Positions 19,040-28,512 of a stretch of DNA of 64,000 bases are shown here, piece by piece. The translations under genes and the position numbers were made by a program. This stretch comes from JAPOXR01 sp965214695 (GTDB lineage Bacteria; Pseudomonadota; Alphaproteobacteria; Rhodobacterales; Rhodobacteraceae). The notes below the pieces were generated by a model. It saw nothing but the letters and a program-made list of their open reading frames with translations. It had not been told where the DNA came from and searched no databases. Numbering within the stretch: position 1 is the stretch's first letter; each line of letters starts with the position of its first letter. Where the stretch lies: the NCBI GenBank assembly GCA_965214695.1, contig OZ243967.1, positions 1,736,001-1,800,000 on the forward strand, in the 5' to 3' direction.

Positions 19040-21070
19040 GTGGGAAGGCATTTCCGAGTCTCCGCCGATATCGGCGGTACCTTTACCGACATCGTCCGGC
19101 AGGATAGCGAGACCGGCGCCTGCAGCGCCCTCAAGCTCCTGTCGACGCCGGACAATCCGGCGCTCGCTGTCATCAACGGCATCAATTCCGCCCTGCCGCC
19201 GGGGGCGGAAATCGATCTCTTTGTCCATGGCACCACCGTCGGCCTCAATGCCCTGCTCACCCGGCGGGGCGCCAGGGTAGCCCTGCTGACCACGAAGAAT
19301 TTCCGCGACGTGTGCACCATACAGGGCAATGACCGCGGCGAGATCTTCTCCATCAGGTGGAACAAGCCGGAACCGCTGGCCGGTCTCGAGGACACCTTCA
19401 CCGTGTCCGAGCGGATCGCCGCCACCGGAGAGGTGGTGGAGCCGCTGTGTACCGATGATCTCGAGCCGTTGGTGGTGGTGGCGAAGGAGCGGGGCTACGA
19501 GGCCATCGCCATTTCCTTCCTGTTTTCCTTCCGCAACCCGGCGCATGAACTGGCGGCGGCGGCCTTCCTGGCCGAACGTCTGCCCGGAATTGCCATCGGC
19601 ATGTCGCACCGGGTCTCACCCGAATGGCGCGAATTCGACCGAACGTCGACCACGGTCATGGACAGCTACCTGGCGCCGGTGGTCCGGGGCTATTTGGAGA
19701 CGCTGATCGACAACCTCCAGGACCGCCTGCCGGAAGGGCAGAGCCTCTACGTCATGGAGTCGAATGGCGGCATCATGTCGGCCTCGGCCGCCAGTGAAAC
19801 GCCGTTGCAGACGCTGCTCTCCGGCCCGGTCGGCGGCACCGTCGGCGGGCGGGCGCTGGCGGAGGCAACCGGTCGGCCGAACCTGATCTGTGTCGACATG
19901 GGCGGGACCTCCTTCGATGCCAGCCTCATCATTGACGGTCTTCCCTCGACCTCGCACGAGACCCGGCTCGAGGGGATGCCGGTCCAGATGTCGGTGGTCG
20001 ACATCCATGTCATCGGTGCCGGTGGCGGGTCGATCGCCTGGGAAGAGGCCGGGGCAGTCAGGGTCGGACCCCGCTCGGCCGGCGCCAATCCGGGGCCGGC
20101 CTGCTACGGGCTCGGCGGCAGCGAGCCGACGGTCTCCGATGCCAACCTCGTTCTTGGCCGGCTGGACGGGGCAAATTTCCCCGGCGAGGACATGGTGCTC
20201 GACCGGGAGGCGGCGGTGTCGGTGCTCGGCGGGATGGGGCAGTCCTTCGGCCTGTCGGCGGAAGCCATGGCCCAGGGTGTCGTCGATATCATCAATGCCA
20301 AGATGGCCGATTCGATTCGTACCATCACCATCCGCCGCGGCATCGACCCGCGGGATTTCTCGCTGGTTGCCTTTGGCGGTGCCGGCCCGGCCCAGGCGGC
20401 GGCGCTGGCCGAGGAGCTGGAGATCGGCGAGGTGATCGTGCCCACGCATCCGGGCGCGTTCTCGGCCTGGGGAATGCTGCAAACCGATGTGCGGCACGAC
20501 CTCAAGGAGACGCTCTACGGATTCTGGGACCTGATCGAGGTGGATGTGCTCGAAGGTGCGTTTTCGGCGCTGGAGGAGAAGGGTCGGCAATACCTGCAGA
20601 ATGAGGGGATTGCCGCCGGCCAGATCAGCCTCGAGCGGGGCATCGACTGCCGCTATTTCGGCCAGGAATACGTGCTGACTATCCCGGTGCCTTTCGGGCC
20701 GATCGACATGGAGACGGTCCGCCGCTCCTTCGATGTCGCCTATGACCGGCAATACGGACATTCCAGTCCCAGCAATCGCCTGGAAATCGCCAATATCCGG
20801 GTCACCGCCCTCGGCCGGCTTCATCGCCCGGACAGCACGGTCCCGGCGCCGGCGCCGGCCCGCCCGCAGCGGCATCGCCAGGTCCTGTTCGCCGGCAAAC
20901 CTCGCCGGACCGTCATCCTGGATCGCAACGGCATCGGCGAGGCCGACATCATCGAGGGCCCGGCCATCATCGAGGAGGATACCGCCACCACCCTGGTTCC
21001 ACCCGGCTGGCAGGCGGCGCAGATCAGCGGACAGCATCTGTCGCTCACCAGGAAGGAGGAGGCTGAATGA
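19040..21070 (+). CDS. hyuA: Hydantoinase/oxoprolinase subunit A
   Basis: The 676-residue protein is the ATP-dependent subunit of the hydantoinase/5-oxoprolinase/acetone-carboxylase superfamily. It shows VSADIGGTFTDIV at the N-terminus, HGTTVGLNALLTRRGARVAL, LICVDMGGTSFDASLI with the actin-like ATPase motif, and FGGAGPAQAAALAEEL. It starts at GTG with a near-perfect AAAGGAGG site 8 bases upstream. Its last four bases overlap hyuB. Such A/B pairs open imide or lactam rings (N-methylhydantoin, 5-oxoproline) with ATP, or carboxylate ketones; which of these applies is not decided by sequence alone. Confidence 0.93.
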   Translation: MGRHFRVSADIGGTFTDIVRQDSETGACSALKLLSTPDNPALAVINGINSALPPGAEIDLFVHGTTVGLNALLTRRGARVALLTTKNFRDVCTIQGNDRGEIFSIRWNKPEPLAGLEDTFTVSERIAATGEVVEPLCTDDLEPLVVVAKERGYEAIAISFLFSFRNPAHELAAAAFLAERLPGIAIGMSHRVSPEWREFDRTSTTVMDSYLAPVVRGYLETLIDNLQDRLPEGQSLYVMESNGGIMSASAASETPLQTLLSGPVGGTVGGRALAEATGRPNLICVDMGGTSFDASLIIDGLPSTSHETRLEGMPVQMSVVDIHVIGAGGGSIAWEEAGAVRVGPRSAGANPGPACYGLGGSEPTVSDANLVLGRLDGANFPGEDMVLDREAAVSVLGGMGQSFGLSAEAMAQGVVDIINAKMADSIRTITIRRGIDPRDFSLVAFGGAGPAQAAALAEELEIGEVIVPTHPGAFSAWGMLQTDVRHDLKETLYGFWDLIEVDVLEGAFSALEEKGRQYLQNEGIAAGQISLERGIDCRYFGQEYVLTIPVPFGPIDMETVRRSFDVAYDRQYGHSSPSNRLEIANIRVTALGRLHRPDSTVPAPAPARPQRHRQVLFAGKPRRTVILDRNGIGEADIIEGPAIIEEDTATTLVPPGWQAAQISGQHLSLTRKEEAE

Positions 21071-22773
21071 CCGGCACCGCAGATCCCATCACCACGGAAG
21101 TCGTTCGCAACTTCGTCATTTCCTGTGCCGAGGACATGAACGCGTCGCTCTGGCGCTCGGCGCACTCGGCAGTGATCTACGAAGGCAAGGACAGCGCCGT
21201 GGCGCTGCTGGATGAACATGGCAACATGCTGGGACAGTCGACCGGCGTCCCGCTGTTCATCGGCGCCATTGATGCCTGCGTGCATCACGTGAAGGACTAT
21301 TACGCGGGTGACATCGCCGCGGGTGACATCTTCATCATGAATGACAGCTACATGCAGGGAACCCACCTGCATGACATCACCGCTATCGGTCCGATCTTCC
21401 ACCGGGGAGAGTTGATCGGCTTCGGTGCCGCCCGCGCCCACTGGAATGACATCGGCGCCATCGATCCCGGCTCGACAATGGAATCGACCAGCATCTACCA
21501 GGAGGGGCTGCGCCTTGGTCCGACCCGCATCATGCGCCAGGGCAAACCGATCCGGGAATGGTATGATCATCTGCGGCTCAACACCCGCATGCCGGATGCG
21601 TCGATCGGCGATCTTGATGCGCAGATCTCGGCCATCCGGACCGGCGAGCGGCGGTTGGGGCAATTGCTGGAGCGGATCGGCGCCGACACCTACCGCGCCT
21701 CCTGCCAGGACATCTTCGAACAGGCCCGCCGCCTCGACCGCGAAGCCATTTCCGCCATCAGCGACGGCAGCTGGTACCGGGAGGGCTATCTCGACAATGA
21801 CGGTATCGGCTCCGAGCCGGTGAAGGTGGCGCTGCGGCTGACCATCGGCGGCGAGGCGCTGGAAGTCGACCTGACCGGGTCATCCGGCCCGGTGCAGGGG
21901 TCGGTCAATTGCGGTGCAACGCAGACCGAATCGCTGCTGCGCCTGGCCTACAAGACCATGATCAGCCCCGACCGCGCCATCACCGGCGGCTCCTTCGAGA
22001 CGATGACGGTCAAGCTCCCGGACCAGTGCATGTTCAATGCCAGGGAACCGGCAGCGTGCGAATGGTATTTCACCGGCCTCGGCCTGTTGGCGGATCTGTT
22101 TATTTCCTGCATGTCGGAGGCGATGCCGGAGCGTTCGACCGCCGCCCATTACGGCGATTCCATGGTGGCTGCCTTCTTTTCGGTCGATCCCAGGCGCGGC
22201 CAGTGGATGGCGATCGAGCCAACCGCCGGCGGCTGGGGCGGGCGGGCCGATGGCGATGGCGAAAGCGCGCTGATCAACCTGGTGAATGGCGGCTTCCGTA
22301 ACATCCCGGCCGAAGTCTACGAGATGAAGTTTCCGGTCCGGGTCGATGAATTTGCCATCCGCGGCGATTCCGGCGGTGCCGGCCGTCACCGCGGCGGATG
22401 CGGCGTCGTGCGCCGCTACCGCCTGCTTGAGGATTGCTTCGGTGCCCTGTGGTTCGAGCGGTCGAAGACCCCGGCATGGGGGCTGAATGGCGGTGACGAC
22501 GGGAAGGGGCCGCGGAACCGGGTCATTCTGCCGGACGGATCGGTCGAGACGCCGCTCAAGATGCGGGCCCGCGCCCTGCCGGCCGGCACCATCGTCGAGA
22601 CCATGACCGGGGGCGGCGGCGGCAATGGCGACCCGCTGGCGAGGCCCTTCGAGGAGGTGCAGCGTGATGTTCGACGCGGCCTGGTCAGCATTGATGCCGC
22701 CTGGAAGGCGTATGGCGTGAAGATCGGATCGGATATGCTGGTCGACGAGGCGGCATCCGAGCCACGGCGCTGA
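21067..22773 (+). CDS. hyuB: Hydantoinase/oxoprolinase subunit B
   Basis: The partner subunit (568 aa) of the hydantoinase/oxoprolinase complex. It opens DPITTEVVRNFVISCAEDM and has SVALLDEHG-like DSAVALLDEHGNML, DIFIMNDSYMQGTHLHDIT, FGAARAHWNDIGAIDPGS (metal/active-site region), and a late FAIRGDSGGAGRHRGGCG plus TMTGGGGGNGDPL. All are characteristic of the family. It overlaps hyuA by ATGA and is followed after 13 bases by the ABC ATPase, so enzyme and importer are co-transcribed. Confidence 0.93.
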   Translation: MTGTADPITTEVVRNFVISCAEDMNASLWRSAHSAVIYEGKDSAVALLDEHGNMLGQSTGVPLFIGAIDACVHHVKDYYAGDIAAGDIFIMNDSYMQGTHLHDITAIGPIFHRGELIGFGAARAHWNDIGAIDPGSTMESTSIYQEGLRLGPTRIMRQGKPIREWYDHLRLNTRMPDASIGDLDAQISAIRTGERRLGQLLERIGADTYRASCQDIFEQARRLDREAISAISDGSWYREGYLDNDGIGSEPVKVALRLTIGGEALEVDLTGSSGPVQGSVNCGATQTESLLRLAYKTMISPDRAITGGSFETMTVKLPDQCMFNAREPAACEWYFTGLGLLADLFISCMSEAMPERSTAAHYGDSMVAAFFSVDPRRGQWMAIEPTAGGWGGRADGDGESALINLVNGGFRNIPAEVYEMKFPVRVDEFAIRGDSGGAGRHRGGCGVVRRYRLLEDCFGALWFERSKTPAWGLNGGDDGKGPRNRVILPDGSVETPLKMRARALPAGTIVETMTGGGGGNGDPLARPFEEVQRDVRRGLVSIDAAWKAYGVKIGSDMLVDEAASEPRR

Positions 22774-22786
22774 ACAGGTTCCTGTC

Positions 22787-24307
22787 ATGGATGACGGCGT
22801 TGCCATTCACGCGGAGAATGTCGGCGTCTCCTTTGGTGGCGTGTCGGTGCTTCGCAATGTCACGCTCGACATCCTTCCGGGCGAGATACACGGGCTGATC
22901 GGGGAGAACGGTGCGGGCAAATCCACGCTTGGCAAGGTCTTTGGCGGCTATTACCAGGCCAGCGCCGGCAGCCTGCAGATCTTCGGCCAAACCCCGCCGA
23001 GATGGGACCCGCCAACCGCCCTGTCCCGGGGAGTTGCCATGATGCACCAGGAATTGCAGCTGGTCCCGGCGCTCACCGTCGCCCAGAACGTCTTTCTCGG
23101 GCTCGAACACCAGAGTTGGGGCGTGTTGCATGGCGGCGAAGCCAGCCGCCTCAGGACCCTGATGGCCAGCAGCGGCTTCGAGCTGGATCCGAACGCGGTG
23201 GTGGCCGAACTGTCGATTGCCGAGCAGCAGAAGATCGAGATCCTGCGGGCCATGGCCCGGGATGCCCGGGTCATCGTCATGGACGAGCCGACCTCGTCGC
23301 TGTCACGCGACGAGGTGGAGCAACTGCACGAATCGATGCAGGCGCTGCGCAACGAGGGCCGCACCGTGATCTATGTGTCGCACTTTCTCGAGGACATCCT
23401 GGCCGTGACCGACCGGGTCACCGCCCTGCGTGATGGCGAACACGTGATGACAGCCGAGACCTCCACGCAGCACCGCCAGAGCCTGGTCTCGGCCATGCTC
23501 GGCGGCGGCAAGACCGAAACCCCTTTCCCCGACCGGGTCCTGCCTTCGGAGCCCAAACCGGTGCTGGAGGTTGACGGTCTCGGCAATGCCTCCGGCGTCA
23601 ACGATGCCAGCTTCACCATCGGCAAGGGCGAGATCGTCGGGCTGATCGGTCTCGTCGGTAGCGGCCGCAGCGAGATTGCCCGTGCCGTGATCGGCGCCGA
23701 CCCGACGACACGCGGCGAGGTCCGGCTGAATGGAGACCCCTATACCGACCGGACGGTTGCCCGCTCGGCCAGGATGGGGATGGTGATGGTGCCGGAGGAG
23801 AGGCGTCGCCAGGGGCTGGTGATGACCATGCCGGTGCGGGCCAACATGACCTTGCCGCATTTGGCCCGCTACTCGACTGCCGGCATCGTCGACCAGGCGC
23901 GGGAGAAATCTCGTGCCCGCAAGCTCATCAAGTATTTCGACATCCGGCCGGCGGTGCTCGATGGCGACGTGTCCCGCTTCTCCGGTGGCAACCAGCAAAA
24001 GGTGTTGATCGGCAAATGGCTGGCCGAGAATCCCGACATCGTGATCTTCGACGAGCCCAGTCGCGGCGTCGATGTCGGCGCCCGCGAACGCATCCACGAA
24101 TCGATTGCCGAACTGGCAGCGGACGGCACCTCGGTATTGCTGATCTCGAGCGAGATCGAGGAGGTGCTGGGCCTTGCCCACCGGGCTTACCTGGTCGACC
24201 ATGGCACGATCGTCGAGGAGATCGATCCGGATCGCAATACCGAGGCAACGATCCTGTCGGCGCTGTTTGCCCATCAGGCGGCAGCGGCAAGCGAGATGGT
24301 GCCATGA
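22787..24307 (+). CDS. Sugar-type ABC importer ATPase (two ABC domains)
   Basis: A 506-residue RbsA/MglA-type ATPase with two nucleotide-binding domains. The first has GENGAGKSTLGKVFGG, the signature-region LSIAEQQKIEILRAM and VIVMDEPTSSLS. The second has the divergent Walker A LVGSGRSEIARAVIG, signature SGGNQQKVLIGKWL and IVIFDEPSRGVDVG. This asymmetry is normal for the carbohydrate-uptake-2 class, where one permease dimer pairs with a single double-domain ATPase. It energises uptake of the ligand bound by the upstream periplasmic protein. The permease gene overlaps its end (ATGA). Confidence 0.95.
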   Translation: MDDGVAIHAENVGVSFGGVSVLRNVTLDILPGEIHGLIGENGAGKSTLGKVFGGYYQASAGSLQIFGQTPPRWDPPTALSRGVAMMHQELQLVPALTVAQNVFLGLEHQSWGVLHGGEASRLRTLMASSGFELDPNAVVAELSIAEQQKIEILRAMARDARVIVMDEPTSSLSRDEVEQLHESMQALRNEGRTVIYVSHFLEDILAVTDRVTALRDGEHVMTAETSTQHRQSLVSAMLGGGKTETPFPDRVLPSEPKPVLEVDGLGNASGVNDASFTIGKGEIVGLIGLVGSGRSEIARAVIGADPTTRGEVRLNGDPYTDRTVARSARMGMVMVPEERRRQGLVMTMPVRANMTLPHLARYSTAGIVDQAREKSRARKLIKYFDIRPAVLDGDVSRFSGGNQQKVLIGKWLAENPDIVIFDEPSRGVDVGARERIHESIAELAADGTSVLLISSEIEEVLGLAHRAYLVDHGTIVEEIDPDRNTEATILSALFAHQAAAASEMVP

Positions 24308-25239
24308 CCCGTTTCGGAGTTGCACGATTCCTGCAGACCTACGCGGTACTGATCATGGTGGTGCTGCTGATGGCGGTACTCAGCATGATGTCGGAAAGCT
24401 TCCTCACCTTCCGCAATCTTCTCAATATCCTGAACCAGAACTCACCCTTGGCCATCATGGCCGCCGCCATGACGCTGGTCATCATCGCCGGCGGCTTCGA
24501 TTTGTCGGTGGGATCGATATTTGCCATGGGGGCGGTGTGTTCGGCCTGGCTGGCGCTGCATGTCGATCCGTATTTCGGCCTGTTCATGGCTCCGGTCATC
24601 GGCCTCGTTCTCGGTACCATCAACGGCCTGGCCATCACCCTGCTCAACGTCCACTCCTTCCTGGCCACCATCGCCACCAGCCTGATCTTCAGGGGGGTGG
24701 CCATCGTCATCTCCGATGGTCGGCTGATCCCGGTGAGGATGGACGAGTTCACCTGGCTCGGCCGCGGCAAGATCGGCGGCGTGTTCGTGGCGGTCTGGGT
24801 CATGATCACCTTTGCGCTGATCCTGACCTTCGTGCTCAACCGGTCGACCTTCGGGCGGCGGGTGTTTTCGGTCGGCGGCAACGAGGAAGCCTCCATACTG
24901 TCGGGCATTCGCACCAACCGGATCAAGATTGCCACCTTCTCCATCGCCGGCCTGGCGGCCGGCCTGGCCTCGGCCATCGCCGCCTCGCGCATCTCGATGG
25001 GCCAGGCGGCGGCCGGCACCGGCATGGAATTGCAGGCCATCGCCGCGGTGATCCTGGGCGGAACCAGCATCTATGGTGGCAAGGGGGCGGTGTGGCGAAG
25101 CGTGGCCGGTGTCATGCTGCTGGCCCTCATCAACAACGGCTTCAACATCCTCAATGCCGACCCGTTCTACCGCGACCTGACCACCGGTCTCATCATCCTC
25201 GCCGCCATCGGCATCAGCGCCGGCGGCAACCGGCGCTGA
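24304..25239 (+). CDS. Sugar-type ABC importer permease
   Basis: A 311-residue RbsC-type inner-membrane permease with about eight to ten helices (YAVLIMVVLLMAVLSMM, ALVIIAGGFDLSVGS-like TLVIIAGGFDLSVGSI, ALILTFVLNRSTFGR). It carries the class signature FSVGGNEEASILSGIRTNRIK and the late GGTSIYGGKGAVW. The ATG at 24304 overlaps the ATPase stop. It is the last gene of the importer-hydantoinase operon. Confidence 0.95.
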   Translation: MTRFGVARFLQTYAVLIMVVLLMAVLSMMSESFLTFRNLLNILNQNSPLAIMAAAMTLVIIAGGFDLSVGSIFAMGAVCSAWLALHVDPYFGLFMAPVIGLVLGTINGLAITLLNVHSFLATIATSLIFRGVAIVISDGRLIPVRMDEFTWLGRGKIGGVFVAVWVMITFALILTFVLNRSTFGRRVFSVGGNEEASILSGIRTNRIKIATFSIAGLAAGLASAIAASRISMGQAAAGTGMELQAIAAVILGGTSIYGGKGAVWRSVAGVMLLALINNGFNILNADPFYRDLTTGLIILAAIGISAGGNRR

Positions 25240-25665
25240 CTCCCGAAAGGCAGGTGCCGGGGGGCGTTCCTTACCGGGTCAGGCTTGTTCTGCGGGTTGC
25301 CCGACCCATGCCGGTTCGAGCGTTGTTGGCGGAGACGACTTCCGTCAATCGGCCGGGGGAGGCGTTGTACACATACATTTTCTTCCGGCGGAGGGGCGCA
25401 AGGCATAGTGCATTCCCATAGACATTGGGAAAGGAGAGCGGTCACGCTCCGATCTGCCCGGCACCCGCTGGACGCGACCTGCTGTCATTTGCAAACACGC
25501 TGTGGCACATTGCGAGGCCCGGAAATCAGCGTTGAACCGACGAAGATGCAAGTGCGAGATACAAATCCGGCGCCGGGCGGCGCTGCATCAGGCTGCATAC
25601 GGCCATTGACGCCTTGCTCAATGTCGCACATGATCGGAACCCGCGTCGAGAAAGGCAGTCTTGCA
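25240..25665. other. Intergenic region before the outer-membrane factor gene
   Basis: About 425 bases with no supported gene. The frame of the downstream gene stays open through most of it, but the composition and the lipoprotein signal favour the start at 25666. It presumably holds the promoter of the exporter remnant; I see no clear terminator for the importer operon. Confidence 0.4.
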
Positions 25666-27228
25666 ATGAGGTTGGTGCAGGGATCTGCGATACCGACCAG
25701 GTTGGAACGGCGATTTCAGCTTGCACTCATTCTTGTTGCCGCAACGGCCTTGTCGGCCTGCGTATCGGGAATTGGACGCAGCACGAACCATTTTGATTTT
25801 CCTGCGGGATTGACAGCGGAAGACGGCGCTGCAGTGCCGGTCGCCACGACGAAATCCGCTGATGATGCCGGCCCAGGTGAAATTCGCTTCCAATCGGCCA
25901 CCGCCTCCCGGTTTGCAGTACCGGGCGGAGAAGGGTCCACGCTGGAGCTGACACTTGAGGATGCCATCGGGTATGCGCTGATACATAACCGTTCGCTTCT
26001 GAATCACAAGCTCGACCGGGAAGCACAAAAACTGTCGCTGGATCTTGCCGAGGACCGATGGCGGCCGCGGTTCGAGATCGAGCCTTCCGTCAATCTGGGC
26101 TCGTCCGCAAGCACGGCTTCCGTCGGCGCAAGAATGACCCTTCGGGTTCCGGCCGCCGGGACGGTGAATCTGGGCTGGAACGAGGATTTTTCCGGTGGAA
26201 CCCGGACACAGACGTTCAGAATTTCCAAACCGCTGCTGAAGGGTGCCGGTGCCGATGTGGATGAGGCGCCGGTTCGGCGGGCACATATCGAGGAAAAAAT
26301 CAATGTCCTTGCCCTGCGCCGGGCGGTTGCCGACTTGGTTGTCGAAGTGGTCGGCGCCTATCGTGCGTTGATTGCGGCATCTCGGCAGGTGGAGATTGCT
26401 GAGGCATCATTGCAGCGTGCCCAGGAGCAGCTCGAGGCGACCCGCGCCCTGATTGGTGCAGGCCGCGTGGCCGAACGGGAGGTCGGGCGCTCGGAAACCG
26501 CGATCGCCAACCGAGAGATCGCGCTGGTCCGGGCGCGCAACCATCTTGAGGCGGCAAACGCCAGGCTTGTCGGCATTCTGGACCTGGACCAAATCGTCGA
26601 GTTGCGACCGCTTGACGTTCTGAATGTCAACCCTGGGCAGGGGTTTTCCGAGCCTGCATTCGAAGACGTGCTCTCCAGCCGATCCGACTTCCTGCAGGCT
26701 CAACTGATGCAGGAAATTGCGCAAATCGACGTGACGGTGGCCCGTAACAACATGCTGCCCGACTTGTCGCTGACGCTGGCGCTGAACCATGACGAGGCGG
26801 GAAGATCCGACACTTCCGCACATCTGGGCGTCACCATTCCTCTCAACGACAAGTCACCCAAGGTCGAATTTACCAAGGCGCGCAACAGGTTACTCAAGGC
26901 CGAACGAAACATCATCGAGACCCGCGAGTCGATCCAGCTTGAGTTGCGCCAGGCAGTCAATGATGTGAAGACGGGGCTTCGCCTGGCCGAGATGGCAAGC
27001 AACCTGCGCGTTCTGGCGGAAGGAAACCTGGCGGTGGAGAAGGCCAAGTTTGCCCAGGGCCTGTCATCCACCTTCGAGGTGGCGGCTTCCGAAGACGAGC
27101 TTGTTGCCGCCGAACAGGAAGAAGCGGACGCAATCCTCGACCTGTTTGAAGCGATGGGGCAGCTGGACCACACCGCCGGACGAACGCTGGATCGCTGGGG
27201 CATCGAACTGGAGCAGGCTGCGCAATGA
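25666..27228 (+). CDS. TolC-like outer-membrane factor lipoprotein (complete copy)
   Basis: The 520-residue protein starts with a lipoprotein signal (LILVAATALSAC). It has the two-repeat helical layout of outer-membrane efflux proteins: LEDAIGYALIHNRSLLNH, SLQRAQEQLEATRALIGAGRV, AIANREIALVRARNHLE, LLKAERNIIETRESIQLELRQAVND and KFAQGLSSTFEVAASEDEL. Its stop overlaps the ATG of a PAS-adaptor relic (ATGA), the same junction as in the paralogous operon at 35311-35314. It may serve as the outer-membrane channel for that second exporter, whose own copy is internally deleted. Other starts upstream are open but lack support. Confidence 0.85.
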   Translation: MRLVQGSAIPTRLERRFQLALILVAATALSACVSGIGRSTNHFDFPAGLTAEDGAAVPVATTKSADDAGPGEIRFQSATASRFAVPGGEGSTLELTLEDAIGYALIHNRSLLNHKLDREAQKLSLDLAEDRWRPRFEIEPSVNLGSSASTASVGARMTLRVPAAGTVNLGWNEDFSGGTRTQTFRISKPLLKGAGADVDEAPVRRAHIEEKINVLALRRAVADLVVEVVGAYRALIAASRQVEIAEASLQRAQEQLEATRALIGAGRVAEREVGRSETAIANREIALVRARNHLEAANARLVGILDLDQIVELRPLDVLNVNPGQGFSEPAFEDVLSSRSDFLQAQLMQEIAQIDVTVARNNMLPDLSLTLALNHDEAGRSDTSAHLGVTIPLNDKSPKVEFTKARNRLLKAERNIIETRESIQLELRQAVNDVKTGLRLAEMASNLRVLAEGNLAVEKAKFAQGLSSTFEVAASEDELVAAEQEEADAILDLFEAMGQLDHTAGRTLDRWGIELEQAAQ

Positions 27229-27440
27229 CTCGTCGCGACCCGGACGTTTACCTGCGGCTTCTAGACGGGGCTTTCCGACAAGGTGATGGTCATCGGCTTC
27301 GACAGGTCGGCAATATTGGCGAACGCCGCCATCTATCGGATGTTTGGCCTCGAGCTCGAGGAAACAGTTGGTCTTTCTTTCGAGGAAATCTTCGTCGCCT
27401 TTGAAGGTTTCGGCCCATTCAACGATATCATTTTGGCCTT
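27225..27440 (+). pseudogene. Truncated PAS-HlyD adaptor relic
   Basis: The ATG overlaps the outer-membrane factor stop and encodes MTRRDPDVYLRLLDG, paralogous to MTDRDPDIYRTLLEN at 35314. The frame then shifts (about 27265), after which VMVIGFDRSAILANAA, RMFGLELEETVGLSF and EIFVAFEGF align with the PAS domain of the intact adaptor. Homology ends at about 27440, where IS66 sequence begins. So this is the 5' end of a second PAS-adaptor gene cut off by an insertion sequence. Confidence 0.8.
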
Positions 27441-27472
27441 CCTTTTCACAGCCCTTTCGGGTAGGGTTCGTC

Positions 27473-28135
27473 ATGCTCGAAGAGGCCCGCTCCCTGCCCG
27501 ACGACCTCGCTGCACTGAAGGCGATGGTGGTGGTGGCGCGGGACGCCGAGTTGCGCAACCGCTATCTTCTGATCGAGGAACTCAGGCATCAGCTTGCCGG
27601 CCTGCGCCGGCAGCGCTTCGGCGCTACCTCGGTGGCACTCGACCGGCTCCAGCCCGGGCTGGAGCATGAGGAGATCGCCCGGACGGCCGAGGCACCGCCC
27701 GGTGCCGGGACGCAACCAAAGCGTCGTCCCCTGCCGGATCATCTGCCGCGCGGGGAGACAGTTCTCGCGACGGGCGAGCGCTGCGCGGACTGCGGCGGCC
27801 CCGTCAAGCGTCTCGGCGAGGATGTCACAGAGGAGCTGGAGTACGTCCCGGACCACTTCGTGGTGAAGCGCATCGCCCGCCCGCGCCGGGCCTGCGGCGG
27901 CTGCGAGAATTTCCACCAGGCGCCGTTTCCGCCGCGGCCGATCGAGCGCGGCCGACCCAGCTCCGGCCTCTTGGTGCATGTGCTGGTCTCGAAGTATTGC
28001 GATCACCTGCAACTCTACCGCCGGTCGTGCATCTTCGCCGGCGATGGCGTCGATCTCGACCGCTCGACACTGGCCGCTGGGGTCGGCAAGGCGAGGGCGC
28101 TGCTGTCACCCCTGGCCGAGGCGATCGAGGGCCAA
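27473..28135 (+). mobile_element. IS66 transposase (TnpC) N-terminal fragment
   Basis: The frame encodes the N-terminal half of an IS66-family TnpC: the leucine-zipper-like LPDDLAALKAMVVVARDAEL, LRHQLAGLRRQRFGATS, the PKRRPLPDHLPR linker, the zinc-binding CADCGG...CGGCENF region, and the start of the catalytic domain with VLVSKYCDHLQLYRRSCIF and VDLDRSTLA. It breaks off before the DDE residues, at about 28135, where a different element begins. It is non-functional. It interrupts the PAS-adaptor relic immediately upstream. Confidence 0.85.
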
Positions 28136-28143
28136 CCAGTGCG

Positions 28144-28353
28144 GGCTGGTGCACGACGAACTGTTCCTGTCGAACCCGTTCGTCGACCCGGGCAACCTTC
28201 TCCAGTCCAGTACGAGATGCTGCGCCGCGTGCGCGAGGACGGCGTGCCGCATCCGATGCACAGCGGGAAGCAGCGGACTGCCGTGCCGTGTGCGCGAAGA
28301 CGGCGTACCGGTGAGCCACGCGGCCACGAGCTTGGGCGTCTCCCGGCTCAACT
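28144..28353 (+). mobile_element. Second insertion-element relic nested at the IS66 end
   Basis: In one frame LVHDELFLSNPFVDPGNLLQ is readable; after a shift, YEMLRRVREDGVP follows, and a near-duplicate REDGVPVSHAATSLGVSRL appears in another frame. I recognise the pattern of short helix-turn-helix proteins that accompany transposases, here frameshifted and internally duplicated. The element name is uncertain. Confidence 0.5.
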
Positions 28354-28512
28354 AGTACGCGGGAGCCCGGAGCCACCGTTATGATGGGAATTCCTCATCA
28401 GTGGAGAAAGAAAACTCTTGGCCCTTATGTGGTGCATCCGCTACATTTCGATTTTGTTCAAGGTGCAACCAGCTCGCGACCGAGCCCCGTGCCCAAGAAA
28501 AGGAGGATGACC

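Noticed and set aside
19616..21037. 473-codon leftward frame opposite hyuA
   Set aside because: Antisense shadow of hyuA with no start context or family character.
28381..28402. Near-palindrome around GGAATTCC (TGATGGGAATTCCTCATCA) upstream of Calx-beta gene A
   Set aside because: It contains a mismatch pair and sits at the edge of transposon debris, so a regulatory role is not supported.
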